28,607 nucleotides of DNA from Pseudomonadota bacterium (lineage in GTDB: Bacteria; Pseudomonadota; Alphaproteobacteria; Rhizobiales; Beijerinckiaceae), in NCBI GenBank assembly GCA_023426505.1, contig JAFAAP010000165.1:1-28607 (forward strand), read 5' to 3'. Numbering within the stretch: the stretch's first letter is position 1; the number at the start of each line of letters is the position of its first letter. Both the position numbers and the translations under genes were made by a program. The notes beneath the pieces are model-generated. The model worked only from the letters and a program-made list of their open reading frames with translations. It was not told the origin of the DNA and did not search any database. This document shows positions 8,259 to 15,560 of this stretch, one piece after another.

Positions 8259-8783
8259 TCACTTTACGATAATCTTGGCCACCTGCCAGACGGATCGGCC
8301 GTAGAAGGTCTGATTCTTCAGCTCCGGCTTACTATCGAACGGGTAGATGACGAAGAGAGGCCCCTTGTCGCGGACGGGCATGTACTCGCCGTTGCGCTTG
8401 AGGGCGAGGATCACGTTGTACTTGGAGAAATCCTCCATGGGGATTTCGCTGCTGTAGTCGTTGAGCGCCACGAAGACGGCGCGCTCGCCCTTGGCGCCCA
8501 CGCGCTTCATGAGCTTGTCGAGGGAGACGCCCTCGAACTTGACCGGGCCGTTGTACCAGGGCGTGTTGGTCTCGATCGTCTCCATGCCGATGGATTCGAG
8601 CATCGCGCGGTCGAACTGCGCCGTGTTGTCCTTGTTCGTGGTGTCGATCTGGCCGGAGATCGTCAGGATCGGCTTTTCGGCCGGAGCCGGCAGCGGATCC
8701 GCGCCGGCAGCGCCGGCCCCTACGAGAGCGGCGACGGCCACAGCAAATATAACGATATGTCGTTTCACGTAAGCCCCGATCAT
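8259..8783 (-). CDS. pruR: secreted SUOX-fold pterin-binding-like protein, PruR-like
   Basis: A 174-residue exported protein. The signal peptide is visible as KRHIVIFAVAVAALVGAGAA, and the mature part begins near DPLPAPAE. The body matches the small oxidoreductase molybdopterin-binding (sulphite-oxidase fold) family: ILTISGQIDTTNKDNTAQFD, then FEGVSLDKLMKRVGAKG, LNDYSSEIPMEDFSKYNVIL and GPLFVIYPFDSKPELKNQTF. Catalytic members bind molybdenum through a cysteine; this mature protein has none, so it is likely a ligand sensor rather than an enzyme. Agrobacterium PruR is a protein of this kind that binds pterins in the periplasm. It is the first gene of the operon with the GGDEF–EAL gene. The ATG at 8783 follows GGGGAA; an upstream ATG at 8831 would spoil the signal peptide. 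Confidence 0.8.
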   Translation of the reverse strand: MIGAYVKRHIVIFAVAVAALVGAGAAGADPLPAPAEKPILTISGQIDTTNKDNTAQFDRAMLESIGMETIETNTPWYNGPVKFEGVSLDKLMKRVGAKGERAVFVALNDYSSEIPMEDFSKYNVILALKRNGEYMPVRDKGPLFVIYPFDSKPELKNQTFYGRSVWQVAKIIVK

Positions 8784-8982
8784 TTTATTCCCCGGATCAT
8801 GGTCGGAAAAACTGTTATCAAGAACAAGCATAATAGGTGAGTTCTAATTATTCCTTTAAGAAGTGTTTTGTCGCAGAGGAATAGGATATAGCTATTGCGC
8901 GAACATTGAGAGTCACGCTTCGAAGCCAGACGTGACACAAGGTAATGAAAAAGGCTTCGTAGAATAGGGCATTAGGTCGATT

Positions 8983-9657
8983 ATGAACTTCCACTCCACC
9001 GGAATGAAATTCTCCCGGCTGTGCAATGAGGCGCTCGATCAACCGATCGACGAAGCGGAGCGGGCAGCAATGATTGCTGCGGCCGCCCGGAAGGTCGAAG
9101 AACTCTTCGACGTTCTGCGCATCGATCATCAGAACGACCACAACACCCGCGAGACCCCGCAACGGGTCGCGAAGATGTTCGTCGAGGAGATGCTTCAGGG
9201 CCGCTACACGGCGCCGCCGAAGATCACCGAGTTCGACAATGCCCGCGCTTACGACCAGCTGATCGTGACCGGTCCGATCGATCTGCGCTCCACGTGCGCG
9301 CACCACCTCATGCCGATCTACGGCCACGCTTACATCGGAATTCTTCCGGCCGCCGACGGCAAGATCATCGGATTGTCCAAATACGACCGTATCGTGGATC
9401 ACTTCGCGTCTCGGCTGCAGATCCAGGAAGAGCTCGTCAAGCAGATCGGGGACTACGTGGTCGACATGACGAAGCCGCGCGGCCTCGCCGTGCGCATCAG
9501 CGCCGTCCACATGTGCAAGACCCAACGAGGCGTGCGCTCGAGCCGCCGCAGCCGCATGGTGAACACCTACTTCTGGGGCGAGCTCGCCACCAGTCCCGAG
9601 CACAAGAGCGAGTTCCTGCAGGAATGCATCGCTCTCGAGCGCGGATCGCCCGAGTAA
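8983..9657 (+). CDS. folE: GTP cyclohydrolase I
   Basis: A 224-residue FolE. It converts GTP to 7,8-dihydroneopterin triphosphate, the entry to folate, pterin and 7-deazaguanine synthesis. The zinc site is complete: C105 and H108 in STCAHHLMPIYGHAYIG, and C178 in SAVHMCKTQRGV; H107 and H176 fit the catalytic histidines. The terminal segment after RGVRSSRRSRMVNTYFWG is slightly divergent from the enterobacterial enzyme but the core is intact. It is divergent from the PruR-like operon across a 199-base AT-richer gap. The PTPS-like gene follows 37 bases later. No preQ1 riboswitch is evident upstream. Confidence 0.95.
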   Translation: MNFHSTGMKFSRLCNEALDQPIDEAERAAMIAAAARKVEELFDVLRIDHQNDHNTRETPQRVAKMFVEEMLQGRYTAPPKITEFDNARAYDQLIVTGPIDLRSTCAHHLMPIYGHAYIGILPAADGKIIGLSKYDRIVDHFASRLQIQEELVKQIGDYVVDMTKPRGLAVRISAVHMCKTQRGVRSSRRSRMVNTYFWGELATSPEHKSEFLQECIALERGSPE

Positions 9658-9694
9658 TCGTCGAAACCCGATTGAGTCCGTCAAAGAGCCTCGC

Positions 9695-10198
9695 ATGAAC
9701 CTGTCTGTCGCGATCCCGGCGCTTGCTGCCGAAAACCGTCCCCGCGGACGCGAAATCTACCGCTCCACGAAGGCCTACGATCACGCGGAGGGGCTGTCGT
9801 GCTGCTTCCGGCAGTGGCGGGCCACCCATTCCCATTGCCGGCTGATCCACGGCTACGCCCTGGCGTTCAAGTTCGTCTTCGCCACCTTCGAGCTCGACGA
9901 GCGCAACTGGTGCTTCGACTTCGGCGGCATGAAGCCCGTGAAGGCGTGGCTGAAGGACCTGTTCGACCACACCATGCTGGTGGCCGAGGACGATCCGGAG
10001 CTCGAGCGCTTCGAGGCCATGCACCGGGACGGCCTGATCAATCTCCGGGTGCTGCCGGCGGTGGGCTGCGAGGCGACCGCCAAGCACGTGTACGACCACG
10101 TGGCCTCCTTCGTGCACGAGGAGACCAACGGCCGGGTCTGGCTCGAGAGCGTCGAGGTCAGGGAGCACGGCGGCAACTCGGCGATCTATTCCCGCTGA
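9695..10198 (+). CDS. 6-pyruvoyl/6-carboxy-tetrahydropterin synthase-like protein
   Basis: A 167-residue T-fold protein of the PTPS/QueD superfamily, which acts on dihydroneopterin triphosphate made by FolE. Recognisable parts are RATHSHCRLIHGYALAFKF near the zinc site, NWCFDFGGMKPVKAWLKDLF then DHTML (the strand–helix with D91 and H92), GCEATAKHVYDHV, and VEVREHGG with E157 in the pterin-anchoring position. The usual HGH zinc motif reads HGY (52–54), so one ligand is replaced or supplied by H47. It could be a queuosine QueD, or a pterin-modifying enzyme working with folE for the adjacent PruR-like sensor. Its stop overlaps the DMT-transporter gene stop region by 13 bases on the opposite strand. 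Confidence 0.82.
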   Translation: MNLSVAIPALAAENRPRGREIYRSTKAYDHAEGLSCCFRQWRATHSHCRLIHGYALAFKFVFATFELDERNWCFDFGGMKPVKAWLKDLFDHTMLVAEDDPELERFEAMHRDGLINLRVLPAVGCEATAKHVYDHVASFVHEETNGRVWLESVEVREHGGNSAIYSR

Positions 10199-11088
10199 GC
10201 TTCCCGAGAAGGCGGCGTCCGGGTGGCGAGCCACAGGCCTCCGGCCACCGCCGCGAGCCCGAGCACGGCGCCTGGCGTCAGCGCCTCCCCGAGGAGCCAG
10301 ACGCCGAGGAACGCGGCCGTGACGGGGCTCAAGGACAGGAAGACCGTCACCCGCGTCGGGGTGGTCTGCTTGAGGGCCCAGAGCCACAGCACGTAGCCGA
10401 TGCCGCTCGACGCCCCGATGAACAGGATGGCGGCCCAGCCCAGGCCGCTCAAGGACAGCGGCCCCGAGAAGAGCCCCTCCCCTGCGGCCAGGCCCGCTAG
10501 GAACACCACCGAGGCCGCCATGGCGACCGCTCCGAGCGGCAGGGTCGGGTAGCGGGCGAGATAGGGCCGGTAGAGGACCGAGCAGACGGCGCCGCACAGG
10601 GCCGCGCCCAGCACCGCGGCCGCTCCCAGCCACTCGTTCGCCCCGCTTCCCGTGAGCACGCTCTCGCCGAGGGTGACGCCGACGCCCGCGATGCTCAACA
10701 TGACCCCGAGGGTCTTCGGGCCGGTGAGGCGCTCGCGCCCGAGGATCGCCGCCACCACCATGGTGAGGAGCGGAAACGTGGCGAAGAGCAACGCCGCGCG
10801 GGTCGAGGGCATGAGGCGCAGCCCGATGTTCAGGAGCGCGATCAGGAGGCCGAACTGCCCGATGCCGAGAGCCATGATGCCGACGAGGTCGCGAGGCGCG
10901 AAACGGACGCGCCCCGCCGCCATCACGAAGGGCGCGAGGCAGAGGACCGCAATGGCGTAGCGCAGCAGCGCCAGCGACGCGGGACCGATCTCCTGCACCA
11001 CGAAGCGCGTCGCCACTATGGCGGCCCCGACCTGCACGCCGACGCCCGCCGCGGCCGCCAGGGCGAGCCCGTCCCGCGCGCGGCTCAC
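10186..11088 (-). CDS. DMT-superfamily (EamA-domain) transporter
   Basis: A 300-residue protein with about ten hydrophobic helices in two EamA repeats, the layout of drug/metabolite exporters. The first repeat includes RFVVQEIGPASLALLRYAIA, and the second ends TRVTVFLSLSPVTAAFLGVW with LLGEALTPGAVLG. The long open frame upstream to 11259 is shadow of the neighbouring gene: the real start is GTG at 11088, sharing GTGA with the stop of the MarR–GNAT gene. The coupling suggests the regulator controls this exporter. The substrate is unknown. Confidence 0.88.
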   Translation of the reverse strand: MSRARDGLALAAAAGVGVQVGAAIVATRFVVQEIGPASLALLRYAIAVLCLAPFVMAAGRVRFAPRDLVGIMALGIGQFGLLIALLNIGLRLMPSTRAALLFATFPLLTMVVAAILGRERLTGPKTLGVMLSIAGVGVTLGESVLTGSGANEWLGAAAVLGAALCGAVCSVLYRPYLARYPTLPLGAVAMAASVVFLAGLAAGEGLFSGPLSLSGLGWAAILFIGASSGIGYVLWLWALKQTTPTRVTVFLSLSPVTAAFLGVWLLGEALTPGAVLGLAAVAGGLWLATRTPPSREAQRE

Positions 11089-12023
11089 AGGTCGAGGTTC
11101 CAGTTCTGGCCGACCAGATCCTTGCCGAAGGAATGGTGGCGCTCCTCCTCGACGAGGCGGAAACCGGCTGCCTCGTAGATGCGCCGGGCCGAGACCAGGA
11201 TGTCGTTGGTCCACAGCGTCAGGGTGCGATAGCCGCGCTCGCCCGCGAAGCGGATGCACTCCTCCACCAGCCGGCGCCCGATCCCGAGGCCTCGGGCCGA
11301 ACCCTCCACATAGAGAAGGCGCAGCTTCGCGATCTCGTCCGACTGGCGCACCAGGAAGACGCTGCCGACGATCCCGCCGTCGCGCTCGGCGATCCAGGCA
11401 TTCTCCCGCGCCGGATCGAAGTTCTTGACGAAGGCCGCCGCGATCTCGGCCACCAGCGCCTCGAAGGTCTGGTCCCAGCCGTATTCGGTCGCGTAGAGAA
11501 GCCCCTGCCGGTGCACGACCCAGCCGATATCGCCGGGCCGCAGGCCGCGCAGGCGGAAAGGCTCGTCACCATCCGGCGCGCCGCCGAGCAGGCGCTGGAT
11601 CCTGCGCATGGCGCCGACGAGCGCTTCCCGGTCGGCGGCCGACAGCCGGCCCAGCATGGCGGCGATCTGATCGTGGGAGGCCCGGTCGAGCGGCGCGAAG
11701 GCGGCGCGGCCCGCCCCGGTCAGGGACAGCACCGACTGACGGCCGTCGCTCTCGGACGGGGCGCGGGTCAGGAGCCCCTTCGCCTCGAACCGTTTGAGCA
11801 GGCGGCTCAAGTAGCCGGCGTCGAGGCCGAGGTCGCGGCCGAGGTCGGAGGCCGTGAGCCCGTCGCGCTGGGCAAGCTCGTAGACCACCCGGACCTCCGT
11901 GAGGGAGAACGGGCTGTCGTAGAGATGCTCCTCGAGAAGGCCGATCCGGCGGGTGTAGAAGCGGCTGAAGGCGCGGAAGGCCGCGACCTGCTCGTCCTGG
12001 GGCGAGGCGGCAACGTGGTCCAT
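11085..12023 (-). CDS. MarR-type regulator fused to GNAT acetyltransferase
   Basis: A 312-residue two-domain protein. Residues 1–145 are a MarR winged helix: FSLTEVRVVYELAQRDGLTA, DLGRDLGLDAGYLSRLLKRF and the wing SESDGRQSVLSLT. Residues about 155–312 are a GNAT domain, with the acetyl-CoA loop RGLGIGR at 244–250 and the final strand FRLVEEERHHSFGKDL. The fusion is a known architecture in Alphaproteobacteria; the acetylated substrate is usually unknown. It is first in a two-gene operon with a DMT exporter. A palindromic operator lies just upstream, fitting autoregulation. Confidence 0.92.
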   Translation of the reverse strand: MDHVAASPQDEQVAAFRAFSRFYTRRIGLLEEHLYDSPFSLTEVRVVYELAQRDGLTASDLGRDLGLDAGYLSRLLKRFEAKGLLTRAPSESDGRQSVLSLTGAGRAAFAPLDRASHDQIAAMLGRLSAADREALVGAMRRIQRLLGGAPDGDEPFRLRGLRPGDIGWVVHRQGLLYATEYGWDQTFEALVAEIAAAFVKNFDPARENAWIAERDGGIVGSVFLVRQSDEIAKLRLLYVEGSARGLGIGRRLVEECIRFAGERGYRTLTLWTNDILVSARRIYEAAGFRLVEEERHHSFGKDLVGQNWNLDL

Positions 12024-12025
12024 TG

Positions 12026-12051
12026 AACCCTCCTGTCGATGCAGGAGGGTT
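12026..12051 (-). promoter_or_regulatory. hairpin over the Shine–Dalgarno of the MarR–GNAT gene
   Basis: AACCCTCCTG and CAGGAGGGTT form a perfect ten-base inverted repeat around a six-base loop, ending two bases before the ATG at 12023. On the transcript AGGAGG is the ribosome site and lies in the stem, so the fold would block initiation. This could lower translation or act as a second protein site. Confidence 0.55.
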
Positions 12052-12061
12052 CCCTAGAAAC

Positions 12062-12074
12062 TTGACTGAGTCAA
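12062..12074. promoter_or_regulatory. likely MarR operator
   Basis: TTGACTGAGTCAA is a perfect palindrome of six-base arms about one central base, 39 bases upstream of the MarR–GNAT start. TTGACT also resembles a -35 element. The size and symmetry fit a MarR dimer site, so autorepression is likely. Confidence 0.6.
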
Positions 12075-12114
12075 CTAATTCGTCTGCCACACCACGGTCG
12101 TCGCGAACCGCAGG

Positions 12115-12960
12115 CTAGAGGCGGAAATCCTCGCCCAGGTAGAGGCGGCGAACCTCCTCGTTGGCGACGATCTCGTCCGGATGGCCCTCGGTGAGGACGC
12201 GGCCCGAATGGATGATGTAGGCGCGGTCGATGAGGCCGAGCGTCTCGCGGACGTTGTGGTCGGTGATCAGCACGCCGATGCCGCGGCGGGTCAGGTGGCG
12301 CACAAGGTTCTGGATGTCGCCGACCGCGATCGGGTCGATGCCCGCAAAGGGTTCGTCGAGCAGCATGAAGGTCGGTTCGCCGGCGAGCGCCCGGGCGATC
12401 TCGCAGCGGCGGCGCTCGCCGCCCGAGAGGGCGATCGAGGGCGACTTGCGCAGGCGCGTGATGTTGAACTCGTCGAGCAGGGCGTCGAGCTTGCGCTCGC
12501 GCTCCTTGCGGCTCGGCTCGACGATCTCGAGCACGGCCCGGATGTTGTCCTCGACGTTGAGGCCCCGGAAGATCGAGGCCTCCTGCGGCAGGTAGCCGAT
12601 GCCCAGCCGCGCGCGGCGGTACATGGGCAGGCCGGTGACCTCGTGCCCGTCGAGGCTGATGACGCCGCGATCGGCCATGACGAGGCCGGTGATCATGTAG
12701 AAGATCGTGGTCTTGCCAGCGCCGTTGGGCCCGAGCAGACCGACGGCCTCGCCGGCCCGGACGTTGAGGGCCGCGTCGTGCACAACGGTGCGGCCGCGGT
12801 AGCTCTTCTGCAGGCCCTTCACGGCCAGCACGCCGGGACCGCCGAACACGGACATGTCCGCGGTGGTCTCGTAGAACGACTCGTCGAGGCCGCCCCGCGG
12901 CGCATCGACGAGACGCGCGTTCGACGGGGCTGAGGGGGAACGGTTGAACAAGGGCTTCAA
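12115..12960 (-). CDS. lptB: LPS export ABC transporter ATPase
   Basis: A 281-residue ABC ATPase. Walker A is GPNGAGKT at 77–84, the signature LSGGE at 178–182, Walker B FMLLDE at 198–203 and the switch histidine H235. The sequence context, such as IGYLPQEASIFRGLNVEDNI, is characteristic of LptB, which powers LptFG to extract lipopolysaccharide from the inner membrane. It has an N-terminal extension of about 40 residues typical of alphaproteobacterial LptB. The first start is TTG at 12960; an ATG at 12855 would remove the extension. It follows lptA by 39 bases. In relatives rpoN comes next; here a MarR–GNAT gene does. Confidence 0.96.
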   Translation of the reverse strand: MKPLFNRSPSAPSNARLVDAPRGGLDESFYETTADMSVFGGPGVLAVKGLQKSYRGRTVVHDAALNVRAGEAVGLLGPNGAGKTTIFYMITGLVMADRGVISLDGHEVTGLPMYRRARLGIGYLPQEASIFRGLNVEDNIRAVLEIVEPSRKERERKLDALLDEFNITRLRKSPSIALSGGERRRCEIARALAGEPTFMLLDEPFAGIDPIAVGDIQNLVRHLTRRGIGVLITDHNVRETLGLIDRAYIIHSGRVLTEGHPDEIVANEEVRRLYLGEDFRL

Positions 12961-12999
12961 GAGACTGTTCGCTTCACCAATGAAAACGGGCCCGGAGGC

Positions 13000-13647
13000 T
13001 CAGTTCGTCGCCGGCTTGCCGGAGGCGGGCTTGCCGGCGGCAGGCTTGGCATTGCCGGCGCCGGTCGGGGCCGGGCCGCCGCTGCCGGGCACGAACAGCG
13101 CCCGCACGCGCCCGCCGGGCTTCGTCTCCACGTTGGCGACACCGGTGTCGATGTCGTAGACCACGCGCTCGCCGCGGGTGACGTTCGGGCCGTCGCTCAG
13201 CGCCGCGTTGCCGATCAGAAAGATCTTGTTCGAGGTCCGGTCGAAGGTGGCGTTGTTGCCGGTGGCGACCTGGGTCTTCGACACGATGGTGACCGGACCC
13301 TGGCAGTCGATCTTCTTGATCGAGCTGTCGTCCGCGCCCTGCGGGCCGGGCGCGGCGGCCTGCCCGCCTTGGCGGTTCTGCTCGTAGAACACGGTCATCT
13401 GGGTGCAGTTCATGGTGCTCTCGCCCTGCACCGCCACCACGTTGCCGGCGAAGACCGCGCGCCCTTCCTTGTCGAACACGTCGAGGCGGTCGGCGTCGAT
13501 CTTGATCGGCTCCTTGCTGGATCCGAAATTGCCGAAGCCGACGGCGCGCTCCTTGCCGGCACCCACCTGGGCGGAGGCGTCCGGCGCCCAGAGGGGCGCC
13601 GACAGGAGAAGGGCGCCGGCGATGGCGGCGAGGCGGGTGATCGTCAT
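13000..13647 (-). CDS. lptA: LPS transport periplasmic protein LptA
   Basis: A 215-residue periplasmic OstA-domain protein. A signal peptide, ITRLAAIAGALLLSAPLWAP then DASA, precedes the beta-jellyroll starting near EPIKIDADRLDVFDKEGRAV, with FAGNVVAVQGESTMNC following. LptA forms the bridge that carries LPS across the periplasm to LptDE. The C-terminus is an Ala/Gly/Lys/Pro tail of about 30 residues with repeated KPA units, probably disordered. It shares ATGA with the lptC stop. Confidence 0.94.
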   Translation of the reverse strand: MTITRLAAIAGALLLSAPLWAPDASAQVGAGKERAVGFGNFGSSKEPIKIDADRLDVFDKEGRAVFAGNVVAVQGESTMNCTQMTVFYEQNRQGGQAAAPGPQGADDSSIKKIDCQGPVTIVSKTQVATGNNATFDRTSNKIFLIGNAALSDGPNVTRGERVVYDIDTGVANVETKPGGRVRALFVPGSGGPAPTGAGNAKPAAGKPASGKPATN

Positions 13648-14390
13648 GGGCGGACACTTGTCGGTTGCGCCGGCAGGCTCGTGGAGCCCGTGCCGGCAGG
13701 AGCGGGAGCGGAGGTGTCGGACGCCGCGGCATTGGCGGCATTGAAGGTGGTGCTGACCCGGCCCTTGAAGTGCATGACCTTGCCGTTATCGGAAACTTCG
13801 AGGCCCATGGCCTCGATGACGCCGTTGGGCAGGGTGACGGTCACGGGCTCCTTCGACACCACCGTGCCGGCCTTGAAGTCCACGAAGGCCGAGCGGAGCA
13901 GGACCTCCTGGCCGCCATCCGTGTGCACGCGGACGTCCTGGCGCAGATTCATCTGCTCCTTCTGGGTGTTCAGGATGCCGACGGCGGCCTCGAGACGGGC
14001 GGTGCTGCCCTTGTCGTCGGTGATGAGGCGCGCCCGCAGGTCCTTCAGCTCGACCAGGTTAGGATTCTTCACGTCCTGGGTGGCGGCGCTCGCGGTCACC
14101 TCGTAGGGACGGTTGTCATTGCGGAAGCCGGTGAGCTTCGGGCTTTCCATGGTGACGTTGGTGCCGCTGACCGAGATGGGTCCGACGGACAGGCCCTCGA
14201 TCTTCCGGAACGGGTCGAGATAGGCGACTGCGCCGATTCCGGCCGCGGCGATCAGGGCGCCGACCGGGATCGCCACCTTGGCGAAGCGGACGAGGCGGGA
14301 ATGGCGCTGCGCCTTGGAGAAGGCGCGCGAACGCACGCCCGGCACGGTGGCCGGACCATCTCCGATGGTGATGCCCTTGGTTCCCGCCAC
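13644..14390 (-). CDS. lptC: LPS export membrane protein LptC
   Basis: A 248-residue bitopic protein. A basic N-terminus is followed by one membrane helix, VAIPVGALIAAAGIGAVAYL, then a periplasmic jellyroll (ISVSGTNVTMESPKLTGF, YEVTASAATQDVKN, ARLEAAVGILNTQKEQMNLR). LptC hands LPS from LptBFG to LptA. No ATG fits; GTG at 14390 has GGAAGGGG ten bases upstream, while GTG at 14414 has no ribosome site. A Ser/Pro/Thr tail ends the protein. It overlaps lptA by four bases. Confidence 0.92.
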   Translation of the reverse strand: MAGTKGITIGDGPATVPGVRSRAFSKAQRHSRLVRFAKVAIPVGALIAAAGIGAVAYLDPFRKIEGLSVGPISVSGTNVTMESPKLTGFRNDNRPYEVTASAATQDVKNPNLVELKDLRARLITDDKGSTARLEAAVGILNTQKEQMNLRQDVRVHTDGGQEVLLRSAFVDFKAGTVVSKEPVTVTLPNGVIEAMGLEVSDNGKVMHFKGRVSTTFNAANAAASDTSAPAPAGTGSTSLPAQPTSVRP

Positions 14391-14467
14391 TGATGAATGA
14401 CCCCTTCCGCCCACGCTGGACCGGTGCCATGGCCGAGAGCCGTGGCAATGTTGTGACGGAGATAGGA

Positions 14468-14497
14468 TTTATGGCTGAAAGTTTAAAGCTGCGTCAA
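14468..14497 (-). promoter_or_regulatory. possible sigma-70 promoter for lptCAB
   Basis: On the minus strand TTGACG (14492–14497) and CATAAA (14468–14473) are separated by 18 bases. The -35 overlaps the last codons of rnd. Placement 78 bases before the lptC start suggests lptCAB need not depend on rnd transcription. Confidence 0.4.
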
Positions 14498-15108
14498 CTA
14501 TGCGCGAAGATGTCGGTGTCCGGCCAGCCCAAAAGATCCAGCTGCGCGCGGGTCGGCAGGAACGAGAAGCACTGATGCGCGATGCCGAGCCGGTTCTCCC
14601 GCTCCAGCATGCGGTCGAGCCGCTCGCGCAGGGCGTGGAGGTGCAGCACGTCGGAGGCCGCGTAGTCGAGCTGGGCCTGGGTGAGCGTGTCCGCGCCCCA
14701 GTCGGAGGATTGCTGCTGCTTGGAGATCTCGACGCCGAGCTGCTCCCGCAGGAGGTCCTTGAGGCCGTGCCGGTCGGTATAGGTCCGCACCAGCCGCGAC
14801 GCCACCTTGGTGCAGTAGACCGGCCGCGGCATGACCCCGAAGGCATGGAACAGCACCGCGAGGTCGAAGCGGGCGTAGTGGAAGATCTTGAGCACGCTCT
14901 CGTCGGCGAGCACCCGCACCAGGTTCTCCGGGATCGGCCCGTCCTTGAGGATCTGCACCACGTCGGCCGTGCCGTCGCCCGTGGAGATCTGCACCACGCA
15001 GAGCCGGTCCCGGTGCGGGTTGAGGCCGAGCGTCTCGGTGTCGATCGCGATCGCCTCGCCGGGCTGGTAGTCCGCGGGCAGGTCGCCGCGATGGAAACGG
15101 GTCGTCAT
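14494..15108 (-). CDS. rnd: ribonuclease D (short form)
   Basis: A 204-residue DEDDy 3'-exonuclease. Metal ligands fit D23 and E25 in IAIDTETLGLNP, D82 in IFHYARFDLAVL, and Y148 with D152 in LDYAASDVLHL. It lacks the HRDC domains of the enterobacterial enzyme, as usual in Rhizobiales. The role is 3' trimming of structured RNA such as tRNA precursors. It precedes lptC on the same strand, a conserved neighbour pair. Confidence 0.93.
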   Translation of the reverse strand: MTTRFHRGDLPADYQPGEAIAIDTETLGLNPHRDRLCVVQISTGDGTADVVQILKDGPIPENLVRVLADESVLKIFHYARFDLAVLFHAFGVMPRPVYCTKVASRLVRTYTDRHGLKDLLREQLGVEISKQQQSSDWGADTLTQAQLDYAASDVLHLHALRERLDRMLERENRLGIAHQCFSFLPTRAQLDLLGWPDTDIFAHS

Positions 15109-15181
15109 TGAGGGTCCAGGATCCGAGGAATGCCAGCCCTGCCTCTAGCGCGTCTGCGGCCCGGCTTCAACGAGCGACGGG

Positions 15182-15209
15182 AAACCCCGCCGCAGAGATG
15201 CGGGGCTTT
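15182..15209 (-). terminator. weak intrinsic terminator-like hairpin
   Basis: CCCCGC and GCGGGG pair around a nine-base loop; reading minus, the stem is followed by TTT. It lies 18 bases after the stop of the small remnant gene at 15227 and before rnd. The short T tract makes it weak. Confidence 0.4.
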
Positions 15210-15226
15210 CCGCCTGTCGGGACGAC

Positions 15227-15441
15227 CTAGTAGTAGGTCTTGACCCGGCGCACCACCATGTGGCCATGGCGGTTCACGACCCGTCGCCGCTCCATGACGC
15301 AGGAGCGGGCCGGCGCGAAATCGGCCGGCCGGTCAGAGCCCGACCGGCCGCAATAGGGATTGGTGGCCGCGCTTGCGGCGGCGGTCCATAAACGGCTTCT
15401 CGGAATTGTTCCTTCTACAGCATGCTGATTTTCGTGAGTAG
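15227..15441 (-). pseudogene. remnant of small exported protein, no start codon
   Basis: An open frame of about 70 codons ends TAG at 15227. Its latter half reads like the mature end of small Rhizobiales exported proteins: ATNPYCGRSGSDRPADFAPA, then RSCVMERRRVVNRHGHMVV and RRVKTYY. No ATG, GTG or TTG exists upstream in the frame. The only nearby ATG, at 15389, is in another frame and stops after 18 codons. A lost start or a frameshift in the signal peptide is the simplest reading. DFAPA resembles the DFAPGQ repeat of the next gene. Confidence 0.4.
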
Positions 15442-15560
15442 ATCATAGCCACTGCGCAGTCTTATTCTTGAACGAATTTTGCCGATACTTTGGCACGGAA
15501 CCCCGTGTGCTTGGGAACGTTGGCAAACCGTTCGAATACTCCGACATTATGGGACGGATT

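Noticed and set aside
8832..8982. Possible preQ1 riboswitch before folE
   Set aside because: No conserved preQ1 hairpin with its A-rich tail and ribosome-site pairing could be found; the region is only AT-richer.
9497..10633. Minus-strand open frame of about 378 codons across folE and the PTPS-like gene
   Set aside because: It is the complement of clear plus-strand genes, with no family pattern.
15418..15427. CAGCATGCTG palindrome as an operator
   Set aside because: Ten bases with no partner site or nearby promoter; expected by chance at this GC content.
15489..15510. TGGCACG resembling a sigma-54 -24 element before the small repeat protein gene
   Set aside because: The matching -12 element (TTGC at correct spacing) is absent.
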